Assembly (NCBI RefSeq): GCF_036186745.1
Contig: NZ_CP108086.1
Coordinates: 6,882,001 to 6,946,000, forward strand
Direction of reading: 5' to 3'
DNA: 64,000 nt
From: Microbispora hainanensis
Lineage (GTDB): Bacteria > Actinomycetota > Actinomycetes > Streptosporangiales > Streptosporangiaceae
Numbering within the stretch: the first letter of the stretch is position 1; every line of letters starts with the position of its first letter. A program made the translations under genes and the position numbers. Below the pieces are notes generated by a model. That model searched no databases. It saw only the letters and a program-made list of their open reading frames with translations, and was not told the origin of the DNA. This document shows positions 43,006 to 52,092 of this stretch, piece by piece.

Positions 43006-43994
43006 CACGCGCTCCTGAGCCGGGGGTCGATGAGCCGGTAGGCGAGGTCGAGCAGGGCGCTGATCGTCACGTAGACCGCCGCCGACAGGATGACGACGGC
43101 CATCACGACCGGCATGTCCTTGCCGGTGACGGCCTGCATGGTCACCCGGCCGAGCCCCGGGCGGCCGAAGAGCGCCTCGGTGATGACGGCCCCGCCGAGC
43201 AGGACACCGGTGAACCAGCCGGTGAGGGTGACGGCGGGCAGCAACGCGTGCCGCAGCGCGTGCCGGGCCACCACGGCACGCTCGCTGAGGCCGCGCGAGC
43301 GCGCCGTCACCGCGAACGGCTGCTCCAGGGCGCGTTCCAGGCCCTCCCTGAGCACCTGCCCGAGCACGCCGGCGACGGGCAGGCCGAGCGCCAGCGCGGG
43401 CAGGACGAGCGCCTGCGGGTCGGCCGCGCCCGAGACGGGAAACCAGCCGAGCGAGAACGAGAACACGAAAAGCAGCACGATACCGATCACGAACTGCGGC
43501 ACCGACACCGCCACCAGCTCGGCGGCGGAGACGATCCGGCGCGGCCAGACCGACCTGCCCGCCGTCGCGACCGCCACGACGAGCGCCAGCACGACGCCGA
43601 CCACGGCGGCCGCCAGGGTCAGCCGCACGGTCGGGCCCACCTGCCCGGCCAGGATTTCGCTGACGTCGCGCTGCAACTGGTAGGAGCGGCCGAGGTCGCC
43701 GTGCAGCAGCCGGCCGAGATAGCTCAGGTAGCGCACTGCCTCGGGCCGGTCCAGCCCCCACTCGGCGATGATCTGCGCCCGGATCTCCGGCGTGTCGGCG
43801 CCGTCGCCCACGAGGATGTCGACGGTGTCGCCGGGCGCCAGCAGCAGGGCGACGTACGCGGTCGTGGCCGCCGCCCACAGCACGGCCACGGCCGAGACGA
43901 GCCTGCGCACCGGCGTGCCCAGCCAGGCGGGCACCCGCAGGTCCGGAAGCCGCGGCCGCGCCGGGGGCCGCCGGGCCGGCAGCGTCGCAGTCAT
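43005..43994 (-). CDS. ABC transporter permease, DppB-type
   Basis: The 329-residue permease has an initial TM helix, a periplasmic region with PEIRAQIIAEWGLDRPEAVRYLSYLG and GDLGRSYQLQRDV, then five helices. The EAA loop is FAVTARSRGLSERAVVARHALRHALLPA, and the end is VVILSAAVYVTISALLDLAYRLIDPR, a near-universal DppB ending. The ATG overlaps the binding-protein stop (ATGA) and its own stop overlaps the next start (TGATG). Confidence 0.9.
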   Translation of the reverse strand: MTATLPARRPPARPRLPDLRVPAWLGTPVRRLVSAVAVLWAAATTAYVALLLAPGDTVDILVGDGADTPEIRAQIIAEWGLDRPEAVRYLSYLGRLLHGDLGRSYQLQRDVSEILAGQVGPTVRLTLAAAVVGVVLALVVAVATAGRSVWPRRIVSAAELVAVSVPQFVIGIVLLFVFSFSLGWFPVSGAADPQALVLPALALGLPVAGVLGQVLREGLERALEQPFAVTARSRGLSERAVVARHALRHALLPAVTLTGWFTGVLLGGAVITEALFGRPGLGRVTMQAVTGKDMPVVMAVVILSAAVYVTISALLDLAYRLIDPRLRSA

Positions 43995-45604
43995 GCGGCG
44001 ATCCGCACGTCGTAGACGCCGCGCGGCGTGCCCGAGACGGGGTCGAAGCCGAGGCCCTGCACGTTCTTGCTCGCCGCGATCTGGTCGGAGGGGACGTAGA
44101 TGGGGAAGACGACCGCCTCGTCGGCCACCACCTTGCGCTGGACCTTCGCGTACAGGGCCTTCCGCTCGGCGGGGTCGGAGCTCGCCGACGCGCCGGCGAG
44201 CCACTTGTCGAGGGTGGCGTCCTCGTAGTGGGTGCGGTTGATGGCCCCGCCCCTCGGCAGGATGAGGTTGAGCGCGGCCCCGGCGTCGGAGTCGCCGCGC
44301 GAGTTCTCGAAGATCTCGTACGCGTCGTCGTCGTACGCCTTCTGCGCCGTGCCCTGGTCCACGATCTTCACCTGGAAGTCGATGCCCGCCGTCTGCTTGA
44401 CCTGCGCCTGGATGGCCTGGGCCAGGATGTCCCTGCGGTCGCGGACGTACGGCGCCGCGGCCACCGAGCGGACCGTCAGCCGCTTGCCGTCCTTGGTCCG
44501 GTAGCCCTCGGCGTCGCGCTGGGTCCAGCCCGCCGCGTCGAGCAGCGCGTTCGCCTTGGCGGCGTCCCCGCCGTACGTCTTCTCCAGCGACGGGTCGTAG
44601 AACGGGCTGGTGTCGGCGACGACGCTCCAGGCCCGCTTGGCGGTGCCCTGGTAGACGGACGCCAGCACGGTGTCGAGGTCGACGGCCTCCCGGAACGCCT
44701 GCCGCACGCGCTTGTCGTCGAAGGGCGGGTGGGAGGTGTTGAAGTAGTAGGAGAACGCCGTGCCGGAGTTGAGCGCCGACTGGAAGGACAGCGAGGGATC
44801 GCTCTTGACCGTCTGGATGTCGGTGGCCGGGACGCCCTCGATGACCTGAACCTGCCCGGAGGTGAGCGCGCCGATGCGGACGGCCGCCTGTGGCAGGAAG
44901 CGGTAGGTGACCTCCGGCAGGTACGCCGGTCCCTGGTGGGCGCTGCCCTGCGGCGGCCAGTTGTAGCGGGGGTTGCGCGTGTAGTGGACCTCCTGGCCCC
45001 GCACATAGCGGTCGAGGACGAACGGGCCGGTCCCGACCACGTCCGGCCCGCCGGCCTTCAGGTCCTTGGCCTCCTTGAGGGACTTCGGGGACACCTGCCC
45101 CGCGTACGGCGAGGCGAGGAAGTCGAGGAACAGCCCGTCCCGCTCCTTCAGCGTGATCTTCAGGGTGGTGGGCGAGACCACCTCGGCCTTGTCGAAGGCG
45201 TGCAGCTGGATGGCGGCGACCGCCGGGTTGTAGCCGGGCTCGCGCAGCTTGTCGAGGTTGGCCTTCACCGCCGCCGCGTCGAACTTCGTGCCGTCCTGGA
45301 AGGTGACGTCGTCGCGCAGCTCCAGCGTGTAGGTGCGGCCGTCGTCCGAGACCCTCCACGACGTGGCGAGCCAGGGGACGAACGACCCGTCCTCGCCGCG
45401 CGCGAGGAGCGCGTCGAACTGGTTGAACACCAGCAGCCTGGCCTTGTTCTGCGCCCACAGGTGGGGGTTGAACGTGATGGGCTCGGTCTCGACGGCCCAC
45501 GTGAGAGAGGTGCCGCCGCCGGTCTGCTCGGACGGCGTCTGGGAACCGCACGCGGCCAGGGCCGCGGCGAGGATGAAGGGCAGCGCGCCCCTGATGGCCT
45601 TCAC
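43991..45604 (-). CDS. ABC transporter substrate-binding lipoprotein, family 5 (peptide/nickel)
   Basis: The 537-residue binding protein has a short signal with lipobox LAAC (about residue 20). Family-5 landmarks are WAVETEPITFNPHLW, YTLELRDDVTFQDGTKFDAAAVKANLDKL, GTGPFVLDRYVRGQEVHYTRNP and the PPFDDKRVRQAFREAVDLDT segment. It starts at GTG 45604 after AGGAGGAGC and overlaps the stop of the preceding monooxygenase (GTGA). It probably captures the substrate oxidised by the two co-transcribed monooxygenases. Confidence 0.9.
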   Translation of the reverse strand: MKAIRGALPFILAAALAACGSQTPSEQTGGGTSLTWAVETEPITFNPHLWAQNKARLLVFNQFDALLARGEDGSFVPWLATSWRVSDDGRTYTLELRDDVTFQDGTKFDAAAVKANLDKLREPGYNPAVAAIQLHAFDKAEVVSPTTLKITLKERDGLFLDFLASPYAGQVSPKSLKEAKDLKAGGPDVVGTGPFVLDRYVRGQEVHYTRNPRYNWPPQGSAHQGPAYLPEVTYRFLPQAAVRIGALTSGQVQVIEGVPATDIQTVKSDPSLSFQSALNSGTAFSYYFNTSHPPFDDKRVRQAFREAVDLDTVLASVYQGTAKRAWSVVADTSPFYDPSLEKTYGGDAAKANALLDAAGWTQRDAEGYRTKDGKRLTVRSVAAAPYVRDRRDILAQAIQAQVKQTAGIDFQVKIVDQGTAQKAYDDDAYEIFENSRGDSDAGAALNLILPRGGAINRTHYEDATLDKWLAGASASSDPAERKALYAKVQRKVVADEAVVFPIYVPSDQIAASKNVQGLGFDPVSGTPRGVYDVRIAA

Positions 45605-46794
45605 AGTGCTCCTCCTGCCGTGCCGGTCTGCCATGCCTCCGCGAGCAGCTCGTAGGAGCGCACCCGGTCGGCGTGTTCGTGCGTGATCGTGGTGACCAGC
45701 AGCTCGTCCGCGCCCGTGACCCGCTGGAGCACGCGCAGCCGTTCGACGACCGTCTCCGGCGAGCCCGCGAACTGGGTGTCCACCCGGTCGGCCACGAGCT
45801 CCCGGTCGGCCTCGCTCCAGACGTGCGCGTCCGCCTCCTCGGGCGTCGGGTAGGGGATCGCCCCCTGGCCTGTGCGGATGGCGCGCACCCACAGGCCGTA
45901 CGGCTTGGCCAGTTCCCTGGCCGTCGCGTCGTCCTCGGCCACGACCACGTCCGCGGAGACGACGACGTACGGCTCGGACAGCACCTTGGACGGCGTGAAC
46001 GCCTCCCGGTAGGCCTCCACGGCCTCCAGCACCGACGCTGGGCTGACGTGATAGTTGGCGGCGAACGGAAGCCCGCGCTCCCCCGCCACCTTCGCGCTCT
46101 GCCCGCCGCTGCTGCCGAGGATCCACAGCTCCACTTCGGCGCCCTCGCCCGGCACCGCGTGCACCGCGATCCCGTCGGGCGACCGGTAGGTGCCCTCGAG
46201 GAAGGCGACGATCTCTTCGACCTGCTCGGCGAAGTCGGGGGTCCGCGCGCCCGGCTGTTGCAGCAGCGCGGCCTGGACGGCGAGCTGCGGCAGGCGGGCC
46301 AGCTCGGCGAAGGAGAACGCGGGCGGGATCAGCAGCCCGTCCACCACCCGCGACTCACGCGGCGCCGCGGCCGGGGCGGGTGCCTGACGGGCCTGGGCGG
46401 CCACGACCTCGGCCCTGCGCTGCCCGGAACGGCCGAGCCCGAGGTCGATCCGGCCGGGATGGAGCGCGTCGATGAGGCCGAACTGCTCGACCACCGCGAT
46501 GGGCGTCTGGTGGCCGAGCTGCACCGCGCCCGAACCCACCCTGATGTGGTTCGTCGCGGCCGCGATGAGGCCGATGAGCACCGCCGGGGCCGAGCTCGCG
46601 ACACCGGCCGCGAAGTGGTGCTCGGCCACCCAGTAGCGGAGATACCCGAGCCGCTCGGCGTGGCGGGCGAGGTCGATGCTGTTGCGCAACGCGTCTCCCG
46701 CGCCGCTGCCGGACGGGATCGGGGCCAGGTCGAGGATCGACAGGGGAACCGGCCGCACCGTGTTCGACTGTGCTGTCTGCTTGGGGACGGTCAT
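45601..46794 (-). CDS. LLM class monooxygenase, MsnO8/alkanal-monooxygenase-like
   Basis: The 397-residue luciferase-like enzyme shows PLSILDLAPIPSGSGAGDALR, RYWVAEHHFAAGVASSAP, RVGSGAVQLGHQTPIAVVEQFGLIDALHPGRIDLGLGR, and ILGSSGGQSAKVAGERGLPF, the MsnO8-type signature set. It uses reduced flavin and O2. It lies between another monooxygenase and the peptide-type ABC system, with 4-bp overlaps on both sides, so the operon is tightly coupled. The Ala/Pro-rich stretch near residues 130-150 is an unusual flexible loop. Confidence 0.87.
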   Translation of the reverse strand: MTVPKQTAQSNTVRPVPLSILDLAPIPSGSGAGDALRNSIDLARHAERLGYLRYWVAEHHFAAGVASSAPAVLIGLIAAATNHIRVGSGAVQLGHQTPIAVVEQFGLIDALHPGRIDLGLGRSGQRRAEVVAAQARQAPAPAAAPRESRVVDGLLIPPAFSFAELARLPQLAVQAALLQQPGARTPDFAEQVEEIVAFLEGTYRSPDGIAVHAVPGEGAEVELWILGSSGGQSAKVAGERGLPFAANYHVSPASVLEAVEAYREAFTPSKVLSEPYVVVSADVVVAEDDATARELAKPYGLWVRAIRTGQGAIPYPTPEEADAHVWSEADRELVADRVDTQFAGSPETVVERLRVLQRVTGADELLVTTITHEHADRVRSYELLAEAWQTGTAGGAL

Positions 46795-47879
46795 GCCGGC
46801 GCTCCGGTGCTCGTGAGGGTGCTCGTGAGGGGGGTGTTCTCGGGGAACGGCCGGCTCGGGATCTCCTTGCGCAGCACGGGGGCGATGTCGCTCTGGAACA
46901 GCTCAAGGGCCTCCCGGTGCTGCGCCCGGGTCAGGCCGTCGCCGTCCGCGCTGATGTGCATGACCTCGTGGCCGAGCCGCGCGTGATAGCGCAGGACCTT
47001 GTCGATGATCTGCTGGGGGCTGCCCACGAGGATCGAGCCGCGCTCGATGGCGTCCTCCAGCGAGTGGAAGACCGGTTCCACGCCCGCTTTGCGGAACAGC
47101 GCGACCCGGGCGTCGTAGATCGGGCGATAGGTGGCGATCGCCTCCTGGGAGGTGCGTGCCGTGTAGAAGCCGGCGCTGCCCGCGCCCACCAGCGCGTCGG
47201 CCGGGTCGTGCCCGTAGTGCGCCCATCGTTCGCGGTAGTGGTCGACCAGCTCGGCGTACGGCTCGATGGGGTTGGTGACGTTCGCCGAGAACAGCGGGTC
47301 GCCATAGCGGGCGGCCAGCTCGACCGAGTCCTTGCTGGTGGCGCTGCCGTGCCAGACCCGGATCGGCCGCTGCAGGGGGCGCGGCCACGTCTCCGCGTCC
47401 GTGAGGGACGGCCGGAACCGGCCCTCCCAGGTGACCTTGTCCTCCCGCCAGAGCCTGCGGAACAGTTCGTACGCCTCCCGGTTGCGGTCCCACTGGTCTT
47501 CGGGGGTGACGTGGAAGAGCCGCGCCTGGGCCGACCCGTTCCCCTTGCCGATCATCAGCTCCAGCCGGCCGCCCGACAGGTGATCGAGCGTCGCGTAGTC
47601 CTCGTACGCCCGCACGGGGTCGAGCAGGCTGAGCGTGGTGACCGCGGTGAACAGCCGGATGCGAGAGGTCAGGGCGGCGATGTGGCTGAGCACGACCGGC
47701 GGCGACGAGGAGATGAAGGGCCGCTCGTGCCGCTCTCCCACCCCGAAGCCGTCGAAGCCCAGCTCCTCGGCGAGCACGGCGCCGTCCACGACGTCGCGGA
47801 ACCGTTCGGTGGTGGATTTGGTCTCGCCGGTCAGCGGGTCTGGCCCGTGCGCGATGAGGGTGATGGCGAGGAATTTCAC
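46791..47879 (-). CDS. LLM class monooxygenase, CE1758-like
   Basis: The 362-residue luciferase-fold protein starts with GTG 47879 and reads VKFLAITLIAHGPDPLTGET, then GFDGFGVGERHERPFISSSPPV and the ATLDHLSGGRLELMIGKGNG motif. This set is typical of the CE1758 subfamily of FMN-dependent monooxygenases, often found near sulfur or peptide transporters. A GGGAGG ribosome site precedes it. It is the first gene of the leftward operon ending at 40529, and its promoter holds the second CCTAC-N7-GTAGG operator. Confidence 0.87.
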   Translation of the reverse strand: MKFLAITLIAHGPDPLTGETKSTTERFRDVVDGAVLAEELGFDGFGVGERHERPFISSSPPVVLSHIAALTSRIRLFTAVTTLSLLDPVRAYEDYATLDHLSGGRLELMIGKGNGSAQARLFHVTPEDQWDRNREAYELFRRLWREDKVTWEGRFRPSLTDAETWPRPLQRPIRVWHGSATSKDSVELAARYGDPLFSANVTNPIEPYAELVDHYRERWAHYGHDPADALVGAGSAGFYTARTSQEAIATYRPIYDARVALFRKAGVEPVFHSLEDAIERGSILVGSPQQIIDKVLRYHARLGHEVMHISADGDGLTRAQHREALELFQSDIAPVLRKEIPSRPFPENTPLTSTLTSTGAPA

Positions 47880-47910
47880 GGGGTCGCATACCTCCCGGGG
47901 GGCGGCTTTA

Positions 47911-47927
47911 CCTACTAACTATGTAGG
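47911..47927. promoter_or_regulatory. Operator CCTAC-N7-GTAGG, copy 2
   Basis: CCTACTAACTATGTAGG has perfect 5-bp arms with the same 7-nt spacing as the site at 36180-36196. It lies 32 bp upstream of the leftward monooxygenase/transporter operon and upstream of the AraC-type regulator on the other strand. Confidence 0.7.
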
Positions 47928-48047
47928 AAAAGCATGCTTTGTCAACGGCTGGGATGGGCCGGTGGCAGGATGATTGCGATAGTGGTCATTGCGGTCACGG
48001 TGCGGAGGCGGCGCCCGCCGGATCGCGGGGGGAGCCGGAGGAGGCCG

Positions 48048-48995
48048 ATGAGCCCGAGAAACCATCGCATCGCCGTGCTCGTGCTGGAGGGCGCGAAACC
48101 GCTCGACGTCGGCATCCCGGCGCAGGTGTTCTCCAACCGGCCGAGCATGCCGTACGAGGTGCGGGTGTGCGGCCCCGCGCCCGGGCTGGTGACCGGCGGC
48201 GACGGCCTCTCCTATCACGTGGCCGAGGGCCTCGGCGCCTTCGAGGAGGCCGACACGATCTTCATCCCCGGCTACCGGGAGCCCGCGACCACGGAACCGC
48301 CGGCCGCGGTCGTCGGCGCGCTCATGGCCGCCCACGAGCGCGGCACCCGGCTCGCGGCCATCTCGACGGGGGCGTTCGCGCTGGCGGCGACGGGCCTGCT
48401 CGACGGCAAGCGGGCGACGACCCACTGGCACTACACCAAGGCCCTCGCCGCCCGGCATCCGCTCGTACGGGTGGACGAGAACGTGCTGTTCGTGGACGAG
48501 GGCGACGTGCTGACGTCGGCGGGCGCGGCGTCCGGCATCGACCTGTGCCTCCACCTGGTGCGGCGCGACCACGGCGTCGGGCTGTCCAACCACGTGGCGA
48601 GACGGCTGGTGGCGGCGCCCTACCGCAGCGGAGGCCAGGCGCAGTACGTGCCCCGCAGCGTCCCCGAGCCGCTCGGCGACCTTTTCGCGAACACGCGCGA
48701 GTGGGCCCTGGCACACCTGTCGGAACGGCTGACCCTGGAGACCCTCGCCCGGCACGCGCGGGTGTCGCCGCGCACCTTCTCCCGGCGGTTCGTGGAGGAC
48801 ACCGGCTACACGCCGATGCAGTGGGTGCTGCGGGCACGGGTGGATCTGGCACGCGAGCTGCTCGAACGCACCGATTTGGGTGTGGAGCAGATCGCCGACC
48901 GGGTCGGGCTCGGCACCGGCGCCAACCTGCGCCTGCACTTCCAGCGCATCCTCGGCACCTCCCCCACCGAGTATCGCCACACCTTCTCCGCCTGA
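48048..48995 (+). CDS. GlxA-type AraC-family transcriptional regulator
   Basis: The 315-residue protein has an N-terminal DJ-1/PfpI-like domain (IAVLVLEGAKPLDVGIPAQVF; DTIFIPGYREPATTEPP; ISTGAFALAATGLLDGKRATTHWHY; VDEGDVLTSAGAASGIDLCLHLV) and a C-terminal AraC HTH (SERLTLETLARHARVSPRTFSRRFVEDTGYTP, VEQIADRVGLGTGANLRLHF). ATG 48048 follows GGAGGAGG; the earlier frame is unsupported. It is divergent from the monooxygenase/ABC operon and may regulate it, although AraC proteins usually bind direct rather than inverted repeats. Confidence 0.9.
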   Translation: MSPRNHRIAVLVLEGAKPLDVGIPAQVFSNRPSMPYEVRVCGPAPGLVTGGDGLSYHVAEGLGAFEEADTIFIPGYREPATTEPPAAVVGALMAAHERGTRLAAISTGAFALAATGLLDGKRATTHWHYTKALAARHPLVRVDENVLFVDEGDVLTSAGAASGIDLCLHLVRRDHGVGLSNHVARRLVAAPYRSGGQAQYVPRSVPEPLGDLFANTREWALAHLSERLTLETLARHARVSPRTFSRRFVEDTGYTPMQWVLRARVDLARELLERTDLGVEQIADRVGLGTGANLRLHFQRILGTSPTEYRHTFSA

Positions 48996-49132
48996 CGCCC
49001 GGACGGCGGTGGCGAGATCCTTGCGGACGGTGGCGAAACTTCTGGCTTGATCCTTGCGTACGATGTCTTTCGAGCCACTGTCGGCGCGGCGTCCGGGTGC
49101 CGATCATGGAGCGCGGAACGAAAGGAACGCCC

Positions 49133-50131
49133 ATGACTCGCATCGCCGTCAACGGATTCGGCCGCATCGGACGCAACACCCTCCGCGCCCTGATCGAACG
49201 TGACAGCGACCTCGAAGTGGTCGCCGTCAACGACCTCACCGCCCCCGAGACCCTCGCGCACCTGCTGAAGTACGACAGCGCCCTCGGCCGTCTCGGCCGC
49301 TCCGTCGAGGTGGACGGCGCCGCGCTCGTGGTCGGCGGCCGCCGCATCGCGGTGCTCGCCGAACGCGAACCCGCCAAGCTGCCCTGGTCGGAGTTCGGCG
49401 TGGACATCGTGCTGGAGTCCACCGGCCGCTTCACCAAGGCGGAGGCCGCCCGCGCGCACATCGACGCCGGCGCCAGGCGCGTGCTGGTGAGCGCCCCCTC
49501 CGACGGCGCCGACGTCACCCTCGCCTACGGCGTGAACACCGAGGCGTACGACCCCGCCCGGCACGTGGTCGTCTCGAACGCCTCGTGCACCACGAACGCG
49601 CTGGCTCCGCTGGCGTCGGTGCTGGACGACCTGGCCGGCATCGAGCACGGCTTCATGACCACGGTGCACGCCTACACCCAGGAGCAGAACCTCCAGGACG
49701 GCCCGCACCGCGACCTGCGCCGTGCCCGCGCGGCAGGTGTGAACATCGTGCCCACCACCACGGGGGCCGCCAAGGCCATCGGCCTGGTGCTGCCGAACCT
49801 CGACGGCAAGCTCTCGGGCGACTCGATCCGGGTGCCGGTGCCGGTGGGCTCGATCGTGGAGCTGAACACCGCCGTCTCACGGGAGGTCACCCGCGACGAG
49901 GTGCTCGCGGCCTACCGCGCCGCCGCCGACGGCAGGCTGAAGGGCATCCTCGACTACGCGGACGAGCCGCTGGTCTCCAGCGACATCACCGGGCAGCCCG
50001 CGTCGGCGATCTTCGATGCCGCCCTGACCCGCGTCGAGGGCAGGCACGTCAAGGTCGTGGCCTGGTACGACAACGAGTGGGGCTTCTCCAACCGGGTCGT
50101 CGACACGCTGGAGCTGCTCGCCCGCGCCTGA
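49133..50131 (+). CDS. gap: Glyceraldehyde-3-phosphate dehydrogenase, type I
   Basis: The 332-residue GAPDH shows the NAD motif MTRIAVNGFGRIGRNTLRAL, the active site SNASCTTNALAPL with catalytic Cys (about 151) and the downstream His in TTVHAYTQEQN, plus the conserved C-terminal WYDNEWGFSNRVVD. It catalyses oxidative phosphorylation of glyceraldehyde-3-phosphate in glycolysis. It starts at ATG 49133 after AAAGGAA and has no pgk or tpi next to it, so it may be a second, non-operonic copy. Confidence 0.95.
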   Translation: MTRIAVNGFGRIGRNTLRALIERDSDLEVVAVNDLTAPETLAHLLKYDSALGRLGRSVEVDGAALVVGGRRIAVLAEREPAKLPWSEFGVDIVLESTGRFTKAEAARAHIDAGARRVLVSAPSDGADVTLAYGVNTEAYDPARHVVVSNASCTTNALAPLASVLDDLAGIEHGFMTTVHAYTQEQNLQDGPHRDLRRARAAGVNIVPTTTGAAKAIGLVLPNLDGKLSGDSIRVPVPVGSIVELNTAVSREVTRDEVLAAYRAAADGRLKGILDYADEPLVSSDITGQPASAIFDAALTRVEGRHVKVVAWYDNEWGFSNRVVDTLELLARA

Positions 50132-50161
50132 GCCCGCACGCCGGCCTGCCGTGCATGCGGC

Positions 50162-51418
50162 TCACATCGTGTGCCGGCGCTCCCGCCCGGTGCGCCACTC
50201 GGCCAGCAGCACCGTGGCGTCGTCCTGCAGCCGGCCGCGCTGGTAGACGAGGATCGAGTGGATCAGGCGGCGTAGCGACTCCGGGGCGGCGACGCCGTCG
50301 AACTCGCGCCGGATGACGAAGTCGGCGAAGCGCTCCAGCCCGAACCGCTCCCCGTCCGGGGTCTGCGCCTCGATGATGCCGTCCGTGTAGAACAGCAGCC
50401 GGTCGCCGGGCTCCAGCTGGCGGCGCGCGAGCACGGAGGCCGGGCCCAGGCGCAGGCCCATCGGGGTGTCCGGCGGGGTGTCCAGCACGCAGGCCAACCG
50501 CCCCCGCCGCAGCACGAGCGGTGGCGGATGCCCCCGGTTCACCCAGGTCAGCCATCCGGTGCGCAGATCCAGGTCGGCCAGCACCGCGGTGGCGAAACGT
50601 GAAGCGCCGAACTCCCCGGCGATCGCCTCGTCGATCGCGTCGCTGACGTCGAGCAGCCCGGCCCGGCGCCTGCGGCGGTTGTTGCGGTAGGCGCTCAGGG
50701 CGATGGCCGCGGTCAGCCCGGCGGAGGTGTCGTGCCCCATGGCGTCGAAGATCCCCAGGTGGAGGGTGGTGCCGTCGAGGGCGTAGTCGAAGGCGTCCCC
50801 GCCGACGCGGTAGGCCGGCTCCAGCGCCGCGCTCACCGTCATCGTCTCGGTCGCGAAGCTCTTGACGGGCAGCAGCGTCCACAGCATCTCGGCCGACAGG
50901 TGCATCTCCTCGGTGCGCACCAGCCGGGCGAACGCGTCGCTGTAGGCCCGCTTGCTCACCACGAGCAGCGCGACCAGGCCGCCCAGCTCGGTCAGGATCC
51001 GCTCGGTGGCCGCGTCGACCACGGGCACGGTCACGCCGAGCACCCCGACCCGTTCCGTGCCGTTCAGCATCGGCACCCACAGCCGCCGCGGCGCCTCGCT
51101 GCCGAGGGGTTCCGCGGTCTCGGCGGCGTACGGGTCGACCGCGGGACGCGCCTGGACGATCTCCAGGTCGCGGAAGGCACGGCCCGCCAGGGTCGTGTCG
51201 ATGGCGAGGCGGTTCAGGGGCTCGCCGTACGCGTCGCTCTGCCCCGGCAGCGGCACGAGATACAGCGCCCGCAGGCTGGCGACGTAGATCATGACCTCGC
51301 TGAAGCCGAGCGGCCTGACGTGCTCGATGACGAATGACGCCAGGTCTTCCAGGGGCGTCAGATGGTGATCACGCACCAGACCGCCCCAGATGCGCCCGGT
51401 GTCAGGGCACCCGTTCAC
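50162..51418 (-). CDS. GAF domain-containing PP2C/SpoIIE-type protein phosphatase
   Basis: The 418-residue protein has a GAF-like N-terminal half (VMIYVASLRALYLVPLPGQ ... RRLWVPMLNGTERVGVLGVTVP) followed by a SpoIIE phosphatase domain. The latter includes EPAYRVGGDAFDYAL (RsbU-type metal Asp), LGIFDAMGHDTSAGL, TWVNRGHPPPLVL and GDRLLFYTDGIIEA, with a QDDATVLLAEW end. Such proteins dephosphorylate anti-sigma-factor antagonists in stress signalling. The start is the GTG at 51418. There is no adjacent kinase or antagonist gene, so the partner lies elsewhere. Confidence 0.9.
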   Translation of the reverse strand: MNGCPDTGRIWGGLVRDHHLTPLEDLASFVIEHVRPLGFSEVMIYVASLRALYLVPLPGQSDAYGEPLNRLAIDTTLAGRAFRDLEIVQARPAVDPYAAETAEPLGSEAPRRLWVPMLNGTERVGVLGVTVPVVDAATERILTELGGLVALLVVSKRAYSDAFARLVRTEEMHLSAEMLWTLLPVKSFATETMTVSAALEPAYRVGGDAFDYALDGTTLHLGIFDAMGHDTSAGLTAAIALSAYRNNRRRRRAGLLDVSDAIDEAIAGEFGASRFATAVLADLDLRTGWLTWVNRGHPPPLVLRRGRLACVLDTPPDTPMGLRLGPASVLARRQLEPGDRLLFYTDGIIEAQTPDGERFGLERFADFVIRREFDGVAAPESLRRLIHSILVYQRGRLQDDATVLLAEWRTGRERRHTM

Positions 51419-51533
51419 CTACCTCCCCCGCTGCCCGTCCTGCGGCATATTCCCGACGCTACCCCGCCCCGCTTCACACCGAACCAAGGCGCAGGCCAGG
51501 GGTTTTACCCTGTTTATGGAAGACTGAGCGGCT

Positions 51534-52092
51534 GTGACCCCCGTGCTCGACCTCGCCGGAATTTTCGTATTCGCCCTGTCCGGCGCGCTGGAGGGCGTAC
51601 GCAAGCGGTTCGATGCGGTCGGCATCGCGGTGCTCGCGTTCTTCACGGCCGTCGGCGGCGGCATCGTGCGCGACCTGTTCATCGGCGTGCAGCCCGCCGC
51701 GCTGCGCGACACGGCCTATCTCCTCGTGCCGATCGCCGCCGCCGTCATCGCGTTCTTCTGGCATCGCCAGGTCGAACGGGCCATGCCCGGGGTGCTGGTC
51801 TTCGACGCGGCGGGCCTCGGCCTGTTCTGCGCGGTCGGGACGTCCAAGGCGCTGTATTACGGCCTCGCGCCGATGCACGCCGTGTTCCTCGGAGTCTGCA
51901 CGGCGGTCGGCGGCGGCGTCCTCAGGGACGTCCTGTCCGGCGAGAAGCCGACCCTGCTCTACGACCGGGAGCTCTACGCCGTGCCTGCCATGCTCGGCTC
52001 CACGATGATGGCCGTGCTGTACGCGCTGGACGTCCGGGGGTTCACCGCCACCCTGTCCTCGGCGGTGGTCGCCTTCGCGTTCCGCATCCTCG
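51534..52092 (+). pseudogene. TRIC/UPF0126 membrane protein, 5' fragment split by an IS
   Basis: From GTG 51534 the frame encodes the TRIC cation-channel family (two copies of the three-helix repeat, GGGIVRDLFIGVQP and GGGVLRDVLSGEKP). It reads on to FRIL, where the ISAzo13-type element begins at 52093. The missing tail AMRYRWRAPLAWGLGGRE lies intact after the element (54267-54325). Removing the element and one TCG duplication restores a 204-residue protein. These channels conduct monovalent cations; function is lost here unless the element excises. Confidence 0.9.

Noticed and set aside
47934..48047. A longer start for the GlxA-type regulator at 47934.
   Set aside because: The added residues are basic low-complexity sequence and the GGAGGAGG site points to ATG 48048; the longer start would also abut the operator at 47911-47927.
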